From assembly GCA_021731405.1 (NCBI GenBank), contig JAKFXN010000003.1, forward strand, positions 62,001-126,000: a DNA stretch of 64,000 nucleotides. The letters run 5' to 3'. Of the stretch, positions 31,997-40,059 are shown one piece after another. The translations under genes and the position numbers were made by a program. Numbering within the stretch: the first letter of the stretch is position 1; every line of letters begins with the position of its first letter. This DNA comes from Candidatus Parcubacteria bacterium (GTDB taxonomy: Bacteria > Patescibacteria > Paceibacteria > UBA9973 > UBA918). The notes beneath the pieces were generated by a model. That model worked only from the letters and a program-made list of their open reading frames with translations, ran no database searches and was not told the origin of the DNA.

Positions 31997-33268
31997 ATGC
32001 AAAAATTCTTTCACAAGCTGACTCTTATCTTCACTGAACCGGCGATTCGAAACCGTATCCTCTTTGTACTCGGGGCTCTCGTTATTTTCCGATTGCTCGC
32101 TACAATTCCGATTCCGGGAGTAGATCAGACCGTTCTTCAACAATTCTTTAGTAACAACCAATTCCTCGGACTACTCAACATTTTCTCAGGGGGTGGACTC
32201 GCTAATCTTTCGATTGTGATGCTTGGTGTAGGGCCGTTCATTACGGCTTCTATCATCATGCAGCTCATGACCGTGATGTCGAGTAGACTAAAGACGATGT
32301 ATACCGAAGACGGTGAAGCGGGAAGAGCTAAATTTACTCAGTACGGACGAATGCTCACACTTCCACTCGCGATTCTACAAGGGTTTGGTTTCCTTACCTT
32401 ACTGCAGAGTCAGGGTGTTATCACGGGGCTTTCAACCTTTGAGTTTATTGTAAACGTTGTACTGATTGTAGCTGGATCAATCCTACTGATGTGGATTGGA
32501 GAGCTCGTAACAGAATACGGTATTGGTAATGGTGTTTCTATCCTTATCTTCGCCGGAATCGTGGCCACTCTTCCAGCAACCCTCAGTCAGCTCCTCTTTA
32601 CGTTTGACGCCTCACAACTTCCGTTGTATATCGGATTTGCGTTTGTAGCACTCGCTATCATTTACGCAGTTATCATTATGACTGAAGCAGAGCGTCCAGT
32701 GCCGATTACGTATGCAAAGCAAAGTCGGGGGACAACTACCTATGGTGGAAGTTCTTCATACTTGCCACTCCGCCTTAATCAGGCTGGTGTGATTCCAATC
32801 ATCTTTGCTCTCTCTATTCTTTTGCTGCCACAGATGGTCCTCAATATCCTTACGGCCTTTGATTTACCATGGGTAGCAGGAGCAAATGAGACGGTAACAG
32901 CTCTCTTGAGTAACCAGGTTCTCTACGGAGCCGTGTACTTCACGCTCGTATTCCTCTTTACCTTCTTCTATACCGCGGTAACATTTGACCCAGATGCAAT
33001 TGCAAAGAACTTGCAGCGAAATGGAGCGTTTATTCCAGGTATTAGACCAGGAGCACACACTTCAGAGTATCTTGGTAGTCTCATCACCCGTTTGACGCTT
33101 GTGGGTGCGGGTTTCCTTGGACTCATTGCGGTCTTACCGATTGGTATGCAAATAGCAACCGGTATTGCCGCTCTGGCAATCGGAGGAACAGCGGTACTAA
33201 TTGTGGTGTCAGTGGTGCTTGATTTGATACGACGTATCGACGCACAGCTTTCACTCCGCGAGTACTAA
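31997..33268 (+). CDS. secY: Protein translocase subunit SecY
   Basis: Channel-forming subunit of the Sec translocon with ten transmembrane segments, about 423 residues from the ATG at 31997 (MQKFFHKLTLIFTEPAIRNRILFVLG); the in-frame TTG at 31985 is less likely. The plug region follows TM1, and TEAERPVPITYAKQSRG in the cytosolic loop and PGIRPGAHTSEYL are conserved SecY motifs. Last gene of the spc-type operon; adk and map follow beyond a divergent kinase gene. Confidence 0.97.
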   Translation: MQKFFHKLTLIFTEPAIRNRILFVLGALVIFRLLATIPIPGVDQTVLQQFFSNNQFLGLLNIFSGGGLANLSIVMLGVGPFITASIIMQLMTVMSSRLKTMYTEDGEAGRAKFTQYGRMLTLPLAILQGFGFLTLLQSQGVITGLSTFEFIVNVVLIVAGSILLMWIGELVTEYGIGNGVSILIFAGIVATLPATLSQLLFTFDASQLPLYIGFAFVALAIIYAVIIMTEAERPVPITYAKQSRGTTTYGGSSSYLPLRLNQAGVIPIIFALSILLLPQMVLNILTAFDLPWVAGANETVTALLSNQVLYGAVYFTLVFLFTFFYTAVTFDPDAIAKNLQRNGAFIPGIRPGAHTSEYLGSLITRLTLVGAGFLGLIAVLPIGMQIATGIAALAIGGTAVLIVVSVVLDLIRRIDAQLSLREY

Positions 33269-33310
33269 AATTTTAGTAAAATCATTGCATCTGCTTCGTT
33301 AAGCTTCGGT

Positions 33311-33354
33311 AAAATATTCCTCATCGTACGTCTTGTACGACTCAAAATATTTTC
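33311..33354. repeat. Palindromic element (CCTCA-nnGTAC-loop-GTACnn-CTC family), copy 2
   Basis: AAAATATT/AATATTTT outer arms, TCGTAC/GTACGA inner arms and conserved CCTCA / CTC in between. Copy 1 is in the rplC leader (7911-7952), with different but still paired arms. Confidence 0.5.
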
Positions 33355-33395
33355 CTTGCTTGGCCTCGCATCTACAATAATTTTTCAAAAATTAA

Positions 33396-33434
33396 ACAAA
33401 AAGCGCGGTCCCTAGGGACCGCGCTTTTTGTTTG
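33396..33434. terminator. secY operon terminator
   Basis: Symmetrical stem AACAAAAAGCGCGGTCCC/GGGACCGCGCTTTTTGTT. The 33269-33568 gap holds this, two palindromic elements and a second terminator. Confidence 0.92.
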
Positions 33435-33450
33435 CCTGACTTAAATTTTG

Positions 33451-33570
33451 AAAACCACTACGGGCAAGCAGATACGCGAAGCTTAAGAAAAAAGACCCGA
33501 GACGTACTAATCGTACGACGAGGGTCTTTTTTCGTAAGGCGACAAAGTAGCTGCTGTTCGTAGTGGTTTT
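33451..33570. repeat. Nested ~120-bp imperfect palindrome
   Basis: AAAACCACTACG (33451-33462) and CGTAGTGGTTTT (33559-33570) are perfect inverted repeats; AGCAG/CTGCT continue the stem inward, and the GAAAAAAGACCC/GGGTCTTTTTTC terminator forms its core, with a GTAC-type loop resembling the palindromic family. Confidence 0.6.
33487..33532. terminator. Terminator of the minus-strand kinase gene
   Basis: GAAAAAAGACCC/GGGTCTTTTTTC stem with an inner CGTAC/GTACG hairpin loop. Symmetrical, so usable in both directions. Confidence 0.85.
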
Positions 33571-34201
33571 AATATTGGTTCTTGAAAGAAAAGCCCAAAG
33601 GTACCGAACTCGTCTCGCGCTTCCAGGTTGTGGTCTTAAGCCAACGGCGGTAGGTATCAAAGATAGTAAGCGCTACAGTTTGAGGGCTGTGACGAGAGGT
33701 GTCGATAACAAGGTCAAAGTGTTCTGAGTTGTATGGATCAACACCGTAAAGGTTCTTAAAACGGCCCTGTTCTGTCTCCATGCGACTTTGCACCTGCTTA
33801 GCTACCAAATCAAGTGAATCAGCTAATTCTCCGCCTTTGGTGCGCATGTTGTTGCTCATGGCGTCTTTAAAGATACGAACAGTCGCTACCTGCATATTAA
33901 GGTCCAAGTACACCTTAAAAGATTCAGGTATCCAATAAAAGCCGAGGCGAGAGTCAATAACAATGTCATTTTTGGTGCGAAGATTACGCAAAAAGGTGTC
34001 TATCTTCTCATCAAGGGCGTGGTCGTCCACAGCCTGTTTGTTGTATTCAGCTAGGGTGAGGTGTTCGCGCGCGAGCATATTTCGAACCATGTCTCCAGAA
34101 GAGTAGCGGGTGTAGTTTAAGAGCTCCGCTACCTTATCTGCGGTCGAAGATTTACCACTACCTGGTTTGCCAGAAATAGTAATAATGTGCTTTTTTTCCA
34201 T
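33569..34201 (-). CDS. Cytidylate kinase-like P-loop kinase
   Basis: 211 residues from the ATG at 34201 (MEKKHIITISGKPGSGKSSTADKVAELL), preferred over the ATG at 34213. The Walker A GKPGSGKS and the layout with YSSGDMVRNML and IVIDSRLGFY match the cytidylate-kinase-like AAA_17/18 group. Phosphorylates a nucleoside monophosphate, probably CMP/dCMP, but the substrate is not certain. Divergent from the adenylate-kinase-like gene at 34262. Confidence 0.8.
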   Translation of the reverse strand: MEKKHIITISGKPGSGKSSTADKVAELLNYTRYSSGDMVRNMLAREHLTLAEYNKQAVDDHALDEKIDTFLRNLRTKNDIVIDSRLGFYWIPESFKVYLDLNMQVATVRIFKDAMSNNMRTKGGELADSLDLVAKQVQSRMETEQGRFKNLYGVDPYNSEHFDLVIDTSRHSPQTVALTIFDTYRRWLKTTTWKRETSSVPLGFSFKNQY

Positions 34202-34261
34202 ACCCTGTAGCATAGCATATTGGTTGCGCGCGCTAGTAAAAACTGTTACCCTCGTATCGAT

Positions 34262-34831
34262 ATGGACTATAAGACAAAATTTCAGAGTATCGTACTGATG
34301 GGCAAGATAGCGTCAGGTAAAGGTACACAAGCAAACGCAATTTTGAGCCACTTTGGTGGTGTGATGTATTCAAACGGAAATAAGGTGCGCGAGACAGCCC
34401 AGATGCCGTCAGTGTTTGGAAAGAAGATGAAAGAGATGTATGAAGGCGGATATCTTATTCCAGAATGGATTGCCTCGTACTGGATGACGCACGCCCTTGT
34501 GAGTCAGTTTGAGCAAGAGCGAGTGGTGTTTGAGGCGGTGGCCAAAAAACCAAATGAAGCGGAGTTATTTCACGAAATACACGAATGGATTGGCCGACCG
34601 TACGTAGTCTTTAATCTAGAGATTAGCGATGAAGAAGTCCGTTCTCGCAGCGCTGCTCGAGCTCGGGATGTCGTGGATGCTCCAAAGTCAGTTGAGAAGC
34701 GCTTAGAGGAATACCATACGTACACGGAGCGTTCAGTTGAATTTTTCCGCAAGCAAGGTACGCTCATAGATATCGACGGCAGTGCCAGTCCTGAAGTAGT
34801 ACAAGAAAAAATCTTTACGTACCTTATTTAA
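34262..34831 (+). CDS. Adenylate kinase-like protein, paralogue 1
   Basis: 189 residues from the ATG at 34262; an upstream in-frame start overlaps the promoter. The P-loop is GKIASGKGTQ, typical of adenylate kinases. The lid is short (RARDVVDAPKSVEKRLEEYHTYTE) and lacks a zinc finger. It lies 18 bases before a second, more canonical adenylate kinase. Its NMP-binding segment (VMYSNGNKVRETAQ) differs from the usual, so it may have another substrate or a regulatory role. Confidence 0.8.
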   Translation: MDYKTKFQSIVLMGKIASGKGTQANAILSHFGGVMYSNGNKVRETAQMPSVFGKKMKEMYEGGYLIPEWIASYWMTHALVSQFEQERVVFEAVAKKPNEAELFHEIHEWIGRPYVVFNLEISDEEVRSRSAARARDVVDAPKSVEKRLEEYHTYTERSVEFFRKQGTLIDIDGSASPEVVQEKIFTYLI

Positions 34832-34849
34832 TTTTTTACAGTAGGCGTT

Positions 34850-35449
34850 ATGCAAAATCCGTACACAGTTATATTTATCGGTCCACAGGGAAGTGGAAAA
34901 GGAACTCAGATTGAGAAGCTTAAAACCGTGCTTGAGGCGAGTGATGAACGTAGACGAGTGGTAGACATCCAGACCGGACGTCGCTTCCGTTCGCTCGCTG
35001 CCAAGCAAGAAACCTTTGCGGAAGATAAGGTGGCAGAGACCCTTAATGTCGGTTCTTTGCAGCCAGACTTTTTATCTGCGGTGTTGTGGGGTCAGGCGAT
35101 GGTTGACCAGCTTGATCCGAAGAGTCATCTTCTTATCGACGGTTTCCCGCGCACGGTAGCTCAGATTCCGGATCTGGAAGACGCCTTTCATTTTTTTGAG
35201 CGTGGACAGGTTGAGGTAATGAACCTCGTGACCCCAGAAGAGGTGGTGCGTGCACGTATGCAAGGCCGTGCTCGAGCTGACGATACGGTAGAGTCTATTG
35301 AAGAGCGTTTGCGTTGGTATCGTGAAGATACGCTCCCTGTGGTTGAGTATTATCGTACTCGCGCTAACACGATTGTGCACAATATCGATGGAACTGATAC
35401 GATTGATGGAGTACACGAACAAATCCTTAAAGCTCTTAAACTACATTAA
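34850..35449 (+). CDS. adk: Adenylate kinase
   Basis: Converts ATP + AMP to 2 ADP. 199 residues with P-loop GPQGSGKGTQ, the DGFPRTVAQ motif (FPR binds AMP) and a short lid (ARMQGRARADDTVESIEERLRWY). It follows a paralogue by 18 bases and precedes map by two bases, the secY-adk-map context known from many bacteria, here interrupted by the divergent kinase gene. Confidence 0.88.
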   Translation: MQNPYTVIFIGPQGSGKGTQIEKLKTVLEASDERRRVVDIQTGRRFRSLAAKQETFAEDKVAETLNVGSLQPDFLSAVLWGQAMVDQLDPKSHLLIDGFPRTVAQIPDLEDAFHFFERGQVEVMNLVTPEEVVRARMQGRARADDTVESIEERLRWYREDTLPVVEYYRTRANTIVHNIDGTDTIDGVHEQILKALKLH

Positions 35450-35451
35450 TT

Positions 35452-36222
35452 ATGATTACCAAAAAAACACCAGAAGAAATTGAAATCCTTAAAGAAGGGG
35501 GTGCTATTTTGGCTAAGATCTTAAAAGAGTTGGCTAAGGAAGCGGTTCCTGGTAATACCACACTAGATATCGACGACCGAGCCATGGAGCTCGTTGAAGA
35601 TTTTGGTGTTGAACCAGCGCTTCTCGGCTATCACCCTAGTTTTGCTGAGTATCCTTTTCCAGCGTCTGTCTGTGTGTCAGTCAACGACTGTGTGCAGCAT
35701 GGTATTCCTGATGACACTATTACTCTCAAAGAAGGAGATGTGGTCAATATAGACATGGTCATTGGCTATAAAGGGTTTGTGGTCGATTCTGGCATCACTG
35801 TTGGCGTTGGACAGATTTCGGATGAAGCGAAGAAGCTACTGGCGGTCACACAAGAAGCACTCGCTCATGGTATTAAGGCAGCAAAGCCAGGCAATCATAT
35901 TGGCGACATAAGTGCCGCTATCCAAACATTTGTAGAAGGCCGTGGACTCTCAGTCGTTGAGGTCTTGTGCGGGCACGGTGTCGGATACCAAGTACACGAA
36001 GAGCCAACTATTCCCAACTTTGGTAGAGCGGGCACAGGACCGCTGATTGAGGTCGGACATGTGTATGCCATTGAGCCAATTGTAAATCTCGGCAAAAAAG
36101 ACGTCTATTTTGACGATGAAGGGGACGGATATAGTGTTTATACCAAAGACAAGTCTTGGTCAGCTCATTTTGAGCATACTGTAGCGATTACACCCCAAGG
36201 AGCAGTAATACTCACTAAATAG
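35452..36222 (+). CDS. map: Methionine aminopeptidase, type I
   Basis: Removes the initiator Met from nascent proteins. 256 residues. The five metal ligands are visible: Asp in VVNIDMV, Asp in FVVDSG, His in CGHGVG, Glu in YAIEPI and Glu in HFEHTV. The substrate-binding His of GYHPSF is also present. Two bases after adk. Confidence 0.95.
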   Translation: MITKKTPEEIEILKEGGAILAKILKELAKEAVPGNTTLDIDDRAMELVEDFGVEPALLGYHPSFAEYPFPASVCVSVNDCVQHGIPDDTITLKEGDVVNIDMVIGYKGFVVDSGITVGVGQISDEAKKLLAVTQEALAHGIKAAKPGNHIGDISAAIQTFVEGRGLSVVEVLCGHGVGYQVHEEPTIPNFGRAGTGPLIEVGHVYAIEPIVNLGKKDVYFDDEGDGYSVYTKDKSWSAHFEHTVAITPQGAVILTK

Positions 36223-36282
36223 ATAAAAGCCTTGAATAAAGCGCTTCTAAACGCTATACTGCGGCATACGTAATAATTCCAT

Positions 36283-36888
36283 ATGAAAAAATACCCACAC
36301 CAAGAACGAACTTTTGTTATTCTAAAGCCTGATACCGTACAGCGCAGTCTTATTGGCGAAGTCATTAAGCGCTTTGAGAAGACTGGTCTTAAATGCACAG
36401 CGATGAAGATGTTTGTGCCAGATGAGGAACGACTAATTCAGCACTACAACAAGAGTGATGAATGGTTCCTTAAGAAGGGAACAAACGTCGTCAACGACTT
36501 GATGGCCCAAGGCCTGCCAATTGATAAAGAGCCAATGGAATACGGGAAAGACATTATCCGCACCATTGTAAAATACATGACAGCTGCTCCAGTTATTGCT
36601 ATGGTTTGGGAAGGTAATCAGGCAGTAAATGTAGTTACTAAGATTGTTGGTACTACTGAGCCAGCTACGTCAGATGTAGGTACACTCCGCGGCGATTACA
36701 CTATCGATTCATATGGACACGCTTCGTTTGAAAATCGGGCCGTTCGAAACCTCGTACACTGCTCTGATGCAGTCTCAGAAGCTGAACGAGAAATTGCTAT
36801 CTGGTTTAAAGAAGACGATGTTATGAAGTACAGTACTGCTCAAGAACGAATCATGTACGACGTAAATCTCGACGGTTCAGCTGAATAA
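36283..36888 (+). CDS. ndk: Nucleoside diphosphate kinase, long form
   Basis: Balances NTP pools by a phospho-His mechanism. RTFVILKPDTVQRSLIGEVIKRFEKTGL is the classical start, and the catalytic His lies in RNLVHCSDA (usually NxxHGSD, here Cys for Gly). At 201 residues it is longer than the ~140 of most NDKs, with an insertion in the middle (DEWFLKKGTNVVND...YGKDIIRTIV). It has its own terminator. Confidence 0.92.
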   Translation: MKKYPHQERTFVILKPDTVQRSLIGEVIKRFEKTGLKCTAMKMFVPDEERLIQHYNKSDEWFLKKGTNVVNDLMAQGLPIDKEPMEYGKDIIRTIVKYMTAAPVIAMVWEGNQAVNVVTKIVGTTEPATSDVGTLRGDYTIDSYGHASFENRAVRNLVHCSDAVSEAEREIAIWFKEDDVMKYSTAQERIMYDVNLDGSAE

Positions 36889-36897
36889 TAAAAATAA

Positions 36898-36930
36898 CAA
36901 AAAAGCCAGTCATAGGACTGGCTTTTTTGT
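36898..36930 (+). terminator. ndk terminator
   Basis: ACAAAAAAGCCAGTC/GACTGGCTTTTTTGT with an ATAG loop. Confidence 0.9.
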
Positions 36931-36958
36931 TATCACTCGTCAACTTATTTTTTCCATG

Positions 36959-36964
36959 TATACT
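36959..36964 (+). promoter_or_regulatory. -10 box of the candidate 6S-like RNA
   Basis: TATACT; predicted transcription start near 36971. The -35 is poor. Confidence 0.45.
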
Positions 36965-36970
36965 TACAGA

Positions 36971-37155
36971 TGGAACCACATTTACGTATGTTCCCTTTAA
37001 ACTATTGTTCAGGGCTGCCGGAATTCGTAGAAGAATATGAGAACCCTTTGGGATTTCAGACCTCGACTAGATATGGTGCCCACCTGGTCTTTTTCCAGGA
37101 ACATACGTTGGTGGTTCCCTTTGAAACGGCGTCTTCTTTAGAAGGCGCTTTTTCA
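36971..37155 (+). ncRNA. Candidate rod-shaped small RNA, 6S-like
   Basis: The predicted 5' end begins with GGAACCAC...ACGTATGTTCC (36972-36994), which pairs with GGAACATACGTTGGTGGTTCC-type sequence at 37098-37118 (8 + 11 bp with a small internal loop). The ~100-base interior has further short pairings (GGGC/GCCC, AGACC/GGTCT). A terminator hairpin GGCGTCTTC/GAAGGCGC plus T run ends it at ~37155. Size (~185 bases), closing helix and own promoter and terminator resemble 6S RNA, but I cannot match the conserved 6S bubble. A 73-residue ORF over it crosses the terminator and is rejected. It explains the 36889-37220 gap. Confidence 0.5.
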
Positions 37156-37220
37156 TATCTTTTAATTTTTGGAAATTTTTTTGTTGTGTAATGGAATGTT
37201 TGTGATTAAACTAAATACAA

Positions 37221-37808
37221 ATGAGTAATAGAATTAAATTAATATACGACAAACTATATAAAGATAACCCGACCATTTTTGGGGAGGGGAGCTTAGTGTT
37301 TTTAAAAAGTGTTTTAGAGAAGAATATAATGAAGCAGGGTCGAGCGCTCGATATTGGGGCTGGTGAGGGTCGGACAAGTGCTTATTTAGCTAGCGTCGGT
37401 TTTGTTGTTGATGCGGTTGATTTATCAGACGAAGCATTTAAGTCTGTTGAGTCAGATAAAAACATTTTTCTTCACCATATCTCAATAACTGATTTTGAAA
37501 TCAAGTACACATACAGCTTAGTTAATATAGCTTTGGTGATTCATCATATACCAAAAGAGAGCATGTTTTCAGTTATAAAAAACCTGCAGCAAAATACTGA
37601 GAAAGAAGGTATTCATTTGTATAGACTATTTACTACTAACAGCACATTTTATAAGCAGTCTGAAGGTAGAGGATACTACGATGATTTTAAGAATCTGAAT
37701 GAATTATATGATGGTTGGGAGATTGTTTTTGATGAAGCATTTATTGGAAAAGCGTCGACTCAAGATGTACAAAACGAAGTGAGACAAGTGGCTTTTAGGA
37801 AGAAGTAG
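37221..37808 (+). CDS. Class I SAM-dependent methyltransferase (TehB-like)
   Basis: 195 residues. The SAM motif I is RALDIGAGEGRTSAYLA, and the next acidic strand end is VDAVDLSD. The layout resembles TehB-type small-molecule methyltransferases (LVNIALVIHHIPKESM in the post-II region). Notably AT-rich next to its neighbours. Substrate unknown. Confidence 0.85.
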   Translation: MSNRIKLIYDKLYKDNPTIFGEGSLVFLKSVLEKNIMKQGRALDIGAGEGRTSAYLASVGFVVDAVDLSDEAFKSVESDKNIFLHHISITDFEIKYTYSLVNIALVIHHIPKESMFSVIKNLQQNTEKEGIHLYRLFTTNSTFYKQSEGRGYYDDFKNLNELYDGWEIVFDEAFIGKASTQDVQNEVRQVAFRKK

Positions 37809-37857
37809 TCGTGGAGTAGAGCATTTTGACTCTCTCAGCTAAGGTACAATAAAGTAC

Positions 37858-39219
37858 ATGAAAACAACCTTAGGCTTTTACGGCGGAGTCGGATCAGTTA
37901 CTGGTGCTAACTTTATGCTTGATACCGGGAAGGTGGCTATATTAGTCGACTGCGGTCTTATTCAGGGAGATAAGTTTGCTGCGACATTAAACTCAGTTCC
38001 GTTTGTCTATAACCCAGCTGAAGTTGATGTGCTCCTAGTGACCCATGCCCATGCCGATCATATCGGCCGAATCCCTAAGCTCGTGAAGGATGGTTTTAAA
38101 GGTCCCATCTACAGCACCACCGCTACCAAAGAACTTTCGCAGACCATGCTCCACGATGCACTTAAGGTGATGGAGTACGAAGCGCAGCGCTATGGTTATG
38201 AACCTCTCTATCAAGTAGAAGATATCGCCACCGCGATGGCCAACTGGAAGACAGTTGAATACGAAGAACGGTTTAGTCCTGGAGATGATATCGAAGCGTG
38301 GTACACGGACGCTGGGCATATTCTTGGCTCGGGCATGATTCATCTCACTCGTAACGGAAAGAAGGTAGTCTTTACCGGTGATATCGGGAATGTGCCGCAA
38401 CCACTCTTAAGCGCACCAGTGATACCAAAAGACTATGACTACATGGTGATGGAGAGTGTATATGGGGACCGACTGCACGAGCAGGTAGCCGAACGCACGG
38501 CACTTCTGCGTTCTTATATTGAAGAGACGCAACAGAAGAACGGTACACTTATTATCCCTGCTTTTTCTCTCGAGCGCACCCAAGCATTACTATTTGAAAT
38601 TAATAATCTCATTGAAAGAGGGGAGATAAAGCCATTGCCAGTATTTCTAGATTCTCCGCTCGCAATTACTGTTACCAATGTGTATCGAAGCTTTACCCGT
38701 TACTTACGTCCTGATGTACAAGCGCAGATAGAAGGGGGAGATGATATTTTTGATTTTAGTGGTCTTAAGTTTACGAGTACTACCTCTGAGTCGCAGGCTA
38801 TCAAAGCGCAGAAAGGGGCAAAGATTATCATTGCTGGCTCAGGTATGAGTCACGGTGGTCGCATTAGACGACACGAAAAAGAATACCTTGATGACAAATC
38901 AACAATATTACTCTTGGTTGGTTATCAGTCAGTCGGCAGTATTGGCCGGGTTCTCCAGGATGGCGCCAAGACCGTCATGATTGATGGTGATAAGGTAAAG
39001 GTGCGGGCGAAGATTGCCATGATTCGTGGCTTCTCAGGACATGCTGATAGAGACCAACTTATCAATTTGGTAGCGGGCGGTGCAGACAAAGCCAAAGGCA
39101 TCTTTGTGGTAATGGGGGAGGAACGTTCTTCGCTCTTCTTGACCCAGCGCCTCCGAGACTATCTGAACCTCAATGCCATTGCTCCCGAACCAAACCAAGA
39201 AGTGGAAATTGATTTTTAG
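37858..39219 (+). CDS. Metallo-beta-lactamase / beta-CASP ribonuclease (CPSF/YSH1-like)
   Basis: 453 residues. The catalytic motif HAHADHIGR (about residue 63) and later Asp/His ligands (AGHILGSGM, FTGDIG) make up the MBL site. The beta-CASP part has PAFSLERTQ, SGMSHGGRIRRH and the RGFSGHADRDQL ending, as in the archaeal and bacterial CPSF-73-like exo/endonucleases (YSH1 group) rather than RNase J. Likely an RNA-processing enzyme. A -10 TACAAT ends seven bases before the ATG (leaderless). Confidence 0.88.
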   Translation: MKTTLGFYGGVGSVTGANFMLDTGKVAILVDCGLIQGDKFAATLNSVPFVYNPAEVDVLLVTHAHADHIGRIPKLVKDGFKGPIYSTTATKELSQTMLHDALKVMEYEAQRYGYEPLYQVEDIATAMANWKTVEYEERFSPGDDIEAWYTDAGHILGSGMIHLTRNGKKVVFTGDIGNVPQPLLSAPVIPKDYDYMVMESVYGDRLHEQVAERTALLRSYIEETQQKNGTLIIPAFSLERTQALLFEINNLIERGEIKPLPVFLDSPLAITVTNVYRSFTRYLRPDVQAQIEGGDDIFDFSGLKFTSTTSESQAIKAQKGAKIIIAGSGMSHGGRIRRHEKEYLDDKSTILLLVGYQSVGSIGRVLQDGAKTVMIDGDKVKVRAKIAMIRGFSGHADRDQLINLVAGGADKAKGIFVVMGEERSSLFLTQRLRDYLNLNAIAPEPNQEVEIDF

Positions 39220-39254
39220 CTTTTTGTTGAAAGGTATCAAAAACAATAAGCGGT

Positions 39255-39284
39255 CTTTTATGTATCATTAATGATACATAAAAG
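39255..39284. repeat. Perfect 30-bp palindrome
   Basis: CTTTTATGTATCATT followed by its exact reverse complement, 35 bases after the beta-CASP gene. No T run, so either a dimeric operator or a transcript-end stem. Confidence 0.8.
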
Positions 39285-39364
39285 ATACGGGTTAGAGTCT
39301 ATGTAGAGATATGTCCATTCTGCTTTGCAATATGATTTGTTTCTATGACCATAATAATACAAAT

Positions 39365-39400
39365 AAAAAAACCGCACCCCTAGGGGTGCGGTTTTTTTAA
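39365..39400. terminator. Bidirectional terminator before rplT
   Basis: AAAAAAACCGCACCCCTA/GGGGTGCGGTTTTTTT; serves the convergent beta-CASP gene and rplT. Confidence 0.92.
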
Positions 39401-39412
39401 AAGTATTACGTA

Positions 39413-39757
39413 TTACTTTGTGCTTTCTACCAATCGAGCAAACGCTTCTGGTCGGTCTTTTGCTAGTGTAGCGAGAACCTTTCGGTCGAGCTCAATGTTC
39501 TTAGTCTTAAGAGTATTGATGAATCGACTGTACTTGAGTCCAAAGCCCATGAGAGCGGCGTTGATTCGAACGGTCCAGAGACGACGGAAGTCGTTCTTCT
39601 TGTCCTTTCGGTGAGCGAAAGCGTAGAGTTGTGCGTGATAAATCGCTTCTCGAGCTACTCGCTTCTTCTTTGATCGTTGGAGTCGGTATCCTTTAACCTC
39701 GTCGAGGATGTTACGACGACGCTTTTGCGCCATCAATCCTCCTTTTACACGTGCCAT
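39413..39757 (-). CDS. rplT: Ribosomal protein L20 (bL20)
   Basis: 114 residues. MARVKGGLMAQKRRRNILDEVKGY, KKNDFRRLWTVRINAAL and the LDRKVLATLAKDRPEAFARLV tail match L20. Last gene of the classical infC-rpmI-rplT operon; in E. coli L20 represses this operon by binding its leader. Confidence 0.97.
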   Translation of the reverse strand: MARVKGGLMAQKRRRNILDEVKGYRLQRSKKKRVAREAIYHAQLYAFAHRKDKKNDFRRLWTVRINAALMGFGLKYSRFINTLKTKNIELDRKVLATLAKDRPEAFARLVESTK

Positions 39758-39790
39758 ATGTTATTGATTATTGAAATTACTGATAATGGA

Positions 39791-39982
39791 CTAAGCACCG
39801 GTCTTTGGAAGAAAGCGGCGGGTAATACGCTTGCTGAGGGTAAGAAGCTGAGTTCGCTTGCGGCGAAGTCGCTGTTGTCCAGTCTGGCGAGCATTGAAGT
39901 GGTTCTGTCCAGCCTTGCGAGCAACCAGCTTGCCATTCTTTGTTACCTTGATGCGCTTTGAAAATGATTTATTTGTCTTCAT
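39791..39982 (-). CDS. rpmI: Ribosomal protein L35 (bL35)
   Basis: 63 residues from the ATG at 39982 (MKTNKSFSKRIKVTKNGKLVARKAGQNHFN), the usual L35 start; longer in-frame starts are not family-like. Very basic, ends RRFLPKTGA. Between infC and rplT. Confidence 0.95.
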   Translation of the reverse strand: MKTNKSFSKRIKVTKNGKLVARKAGQNHFNARQTGQQRLRRKRTQLLTLSKRITRRFLPKTGA

Positions 39983-40059
39983 AATTAATGTTACTAGGCT
40001 CCCGCCGAAGTGCCGCAACTATAGCGTATACGGGCGTCTCTGTCAAAATTTTCGAGGGC

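Noticed and set aside
36970..37191. 73-residue ORF downstream of ndk
   Set aside because: It crosses a terminator hairpin and both arms of a long inverted repeat and has no family-like pattern; a structured RNA explains the region better.
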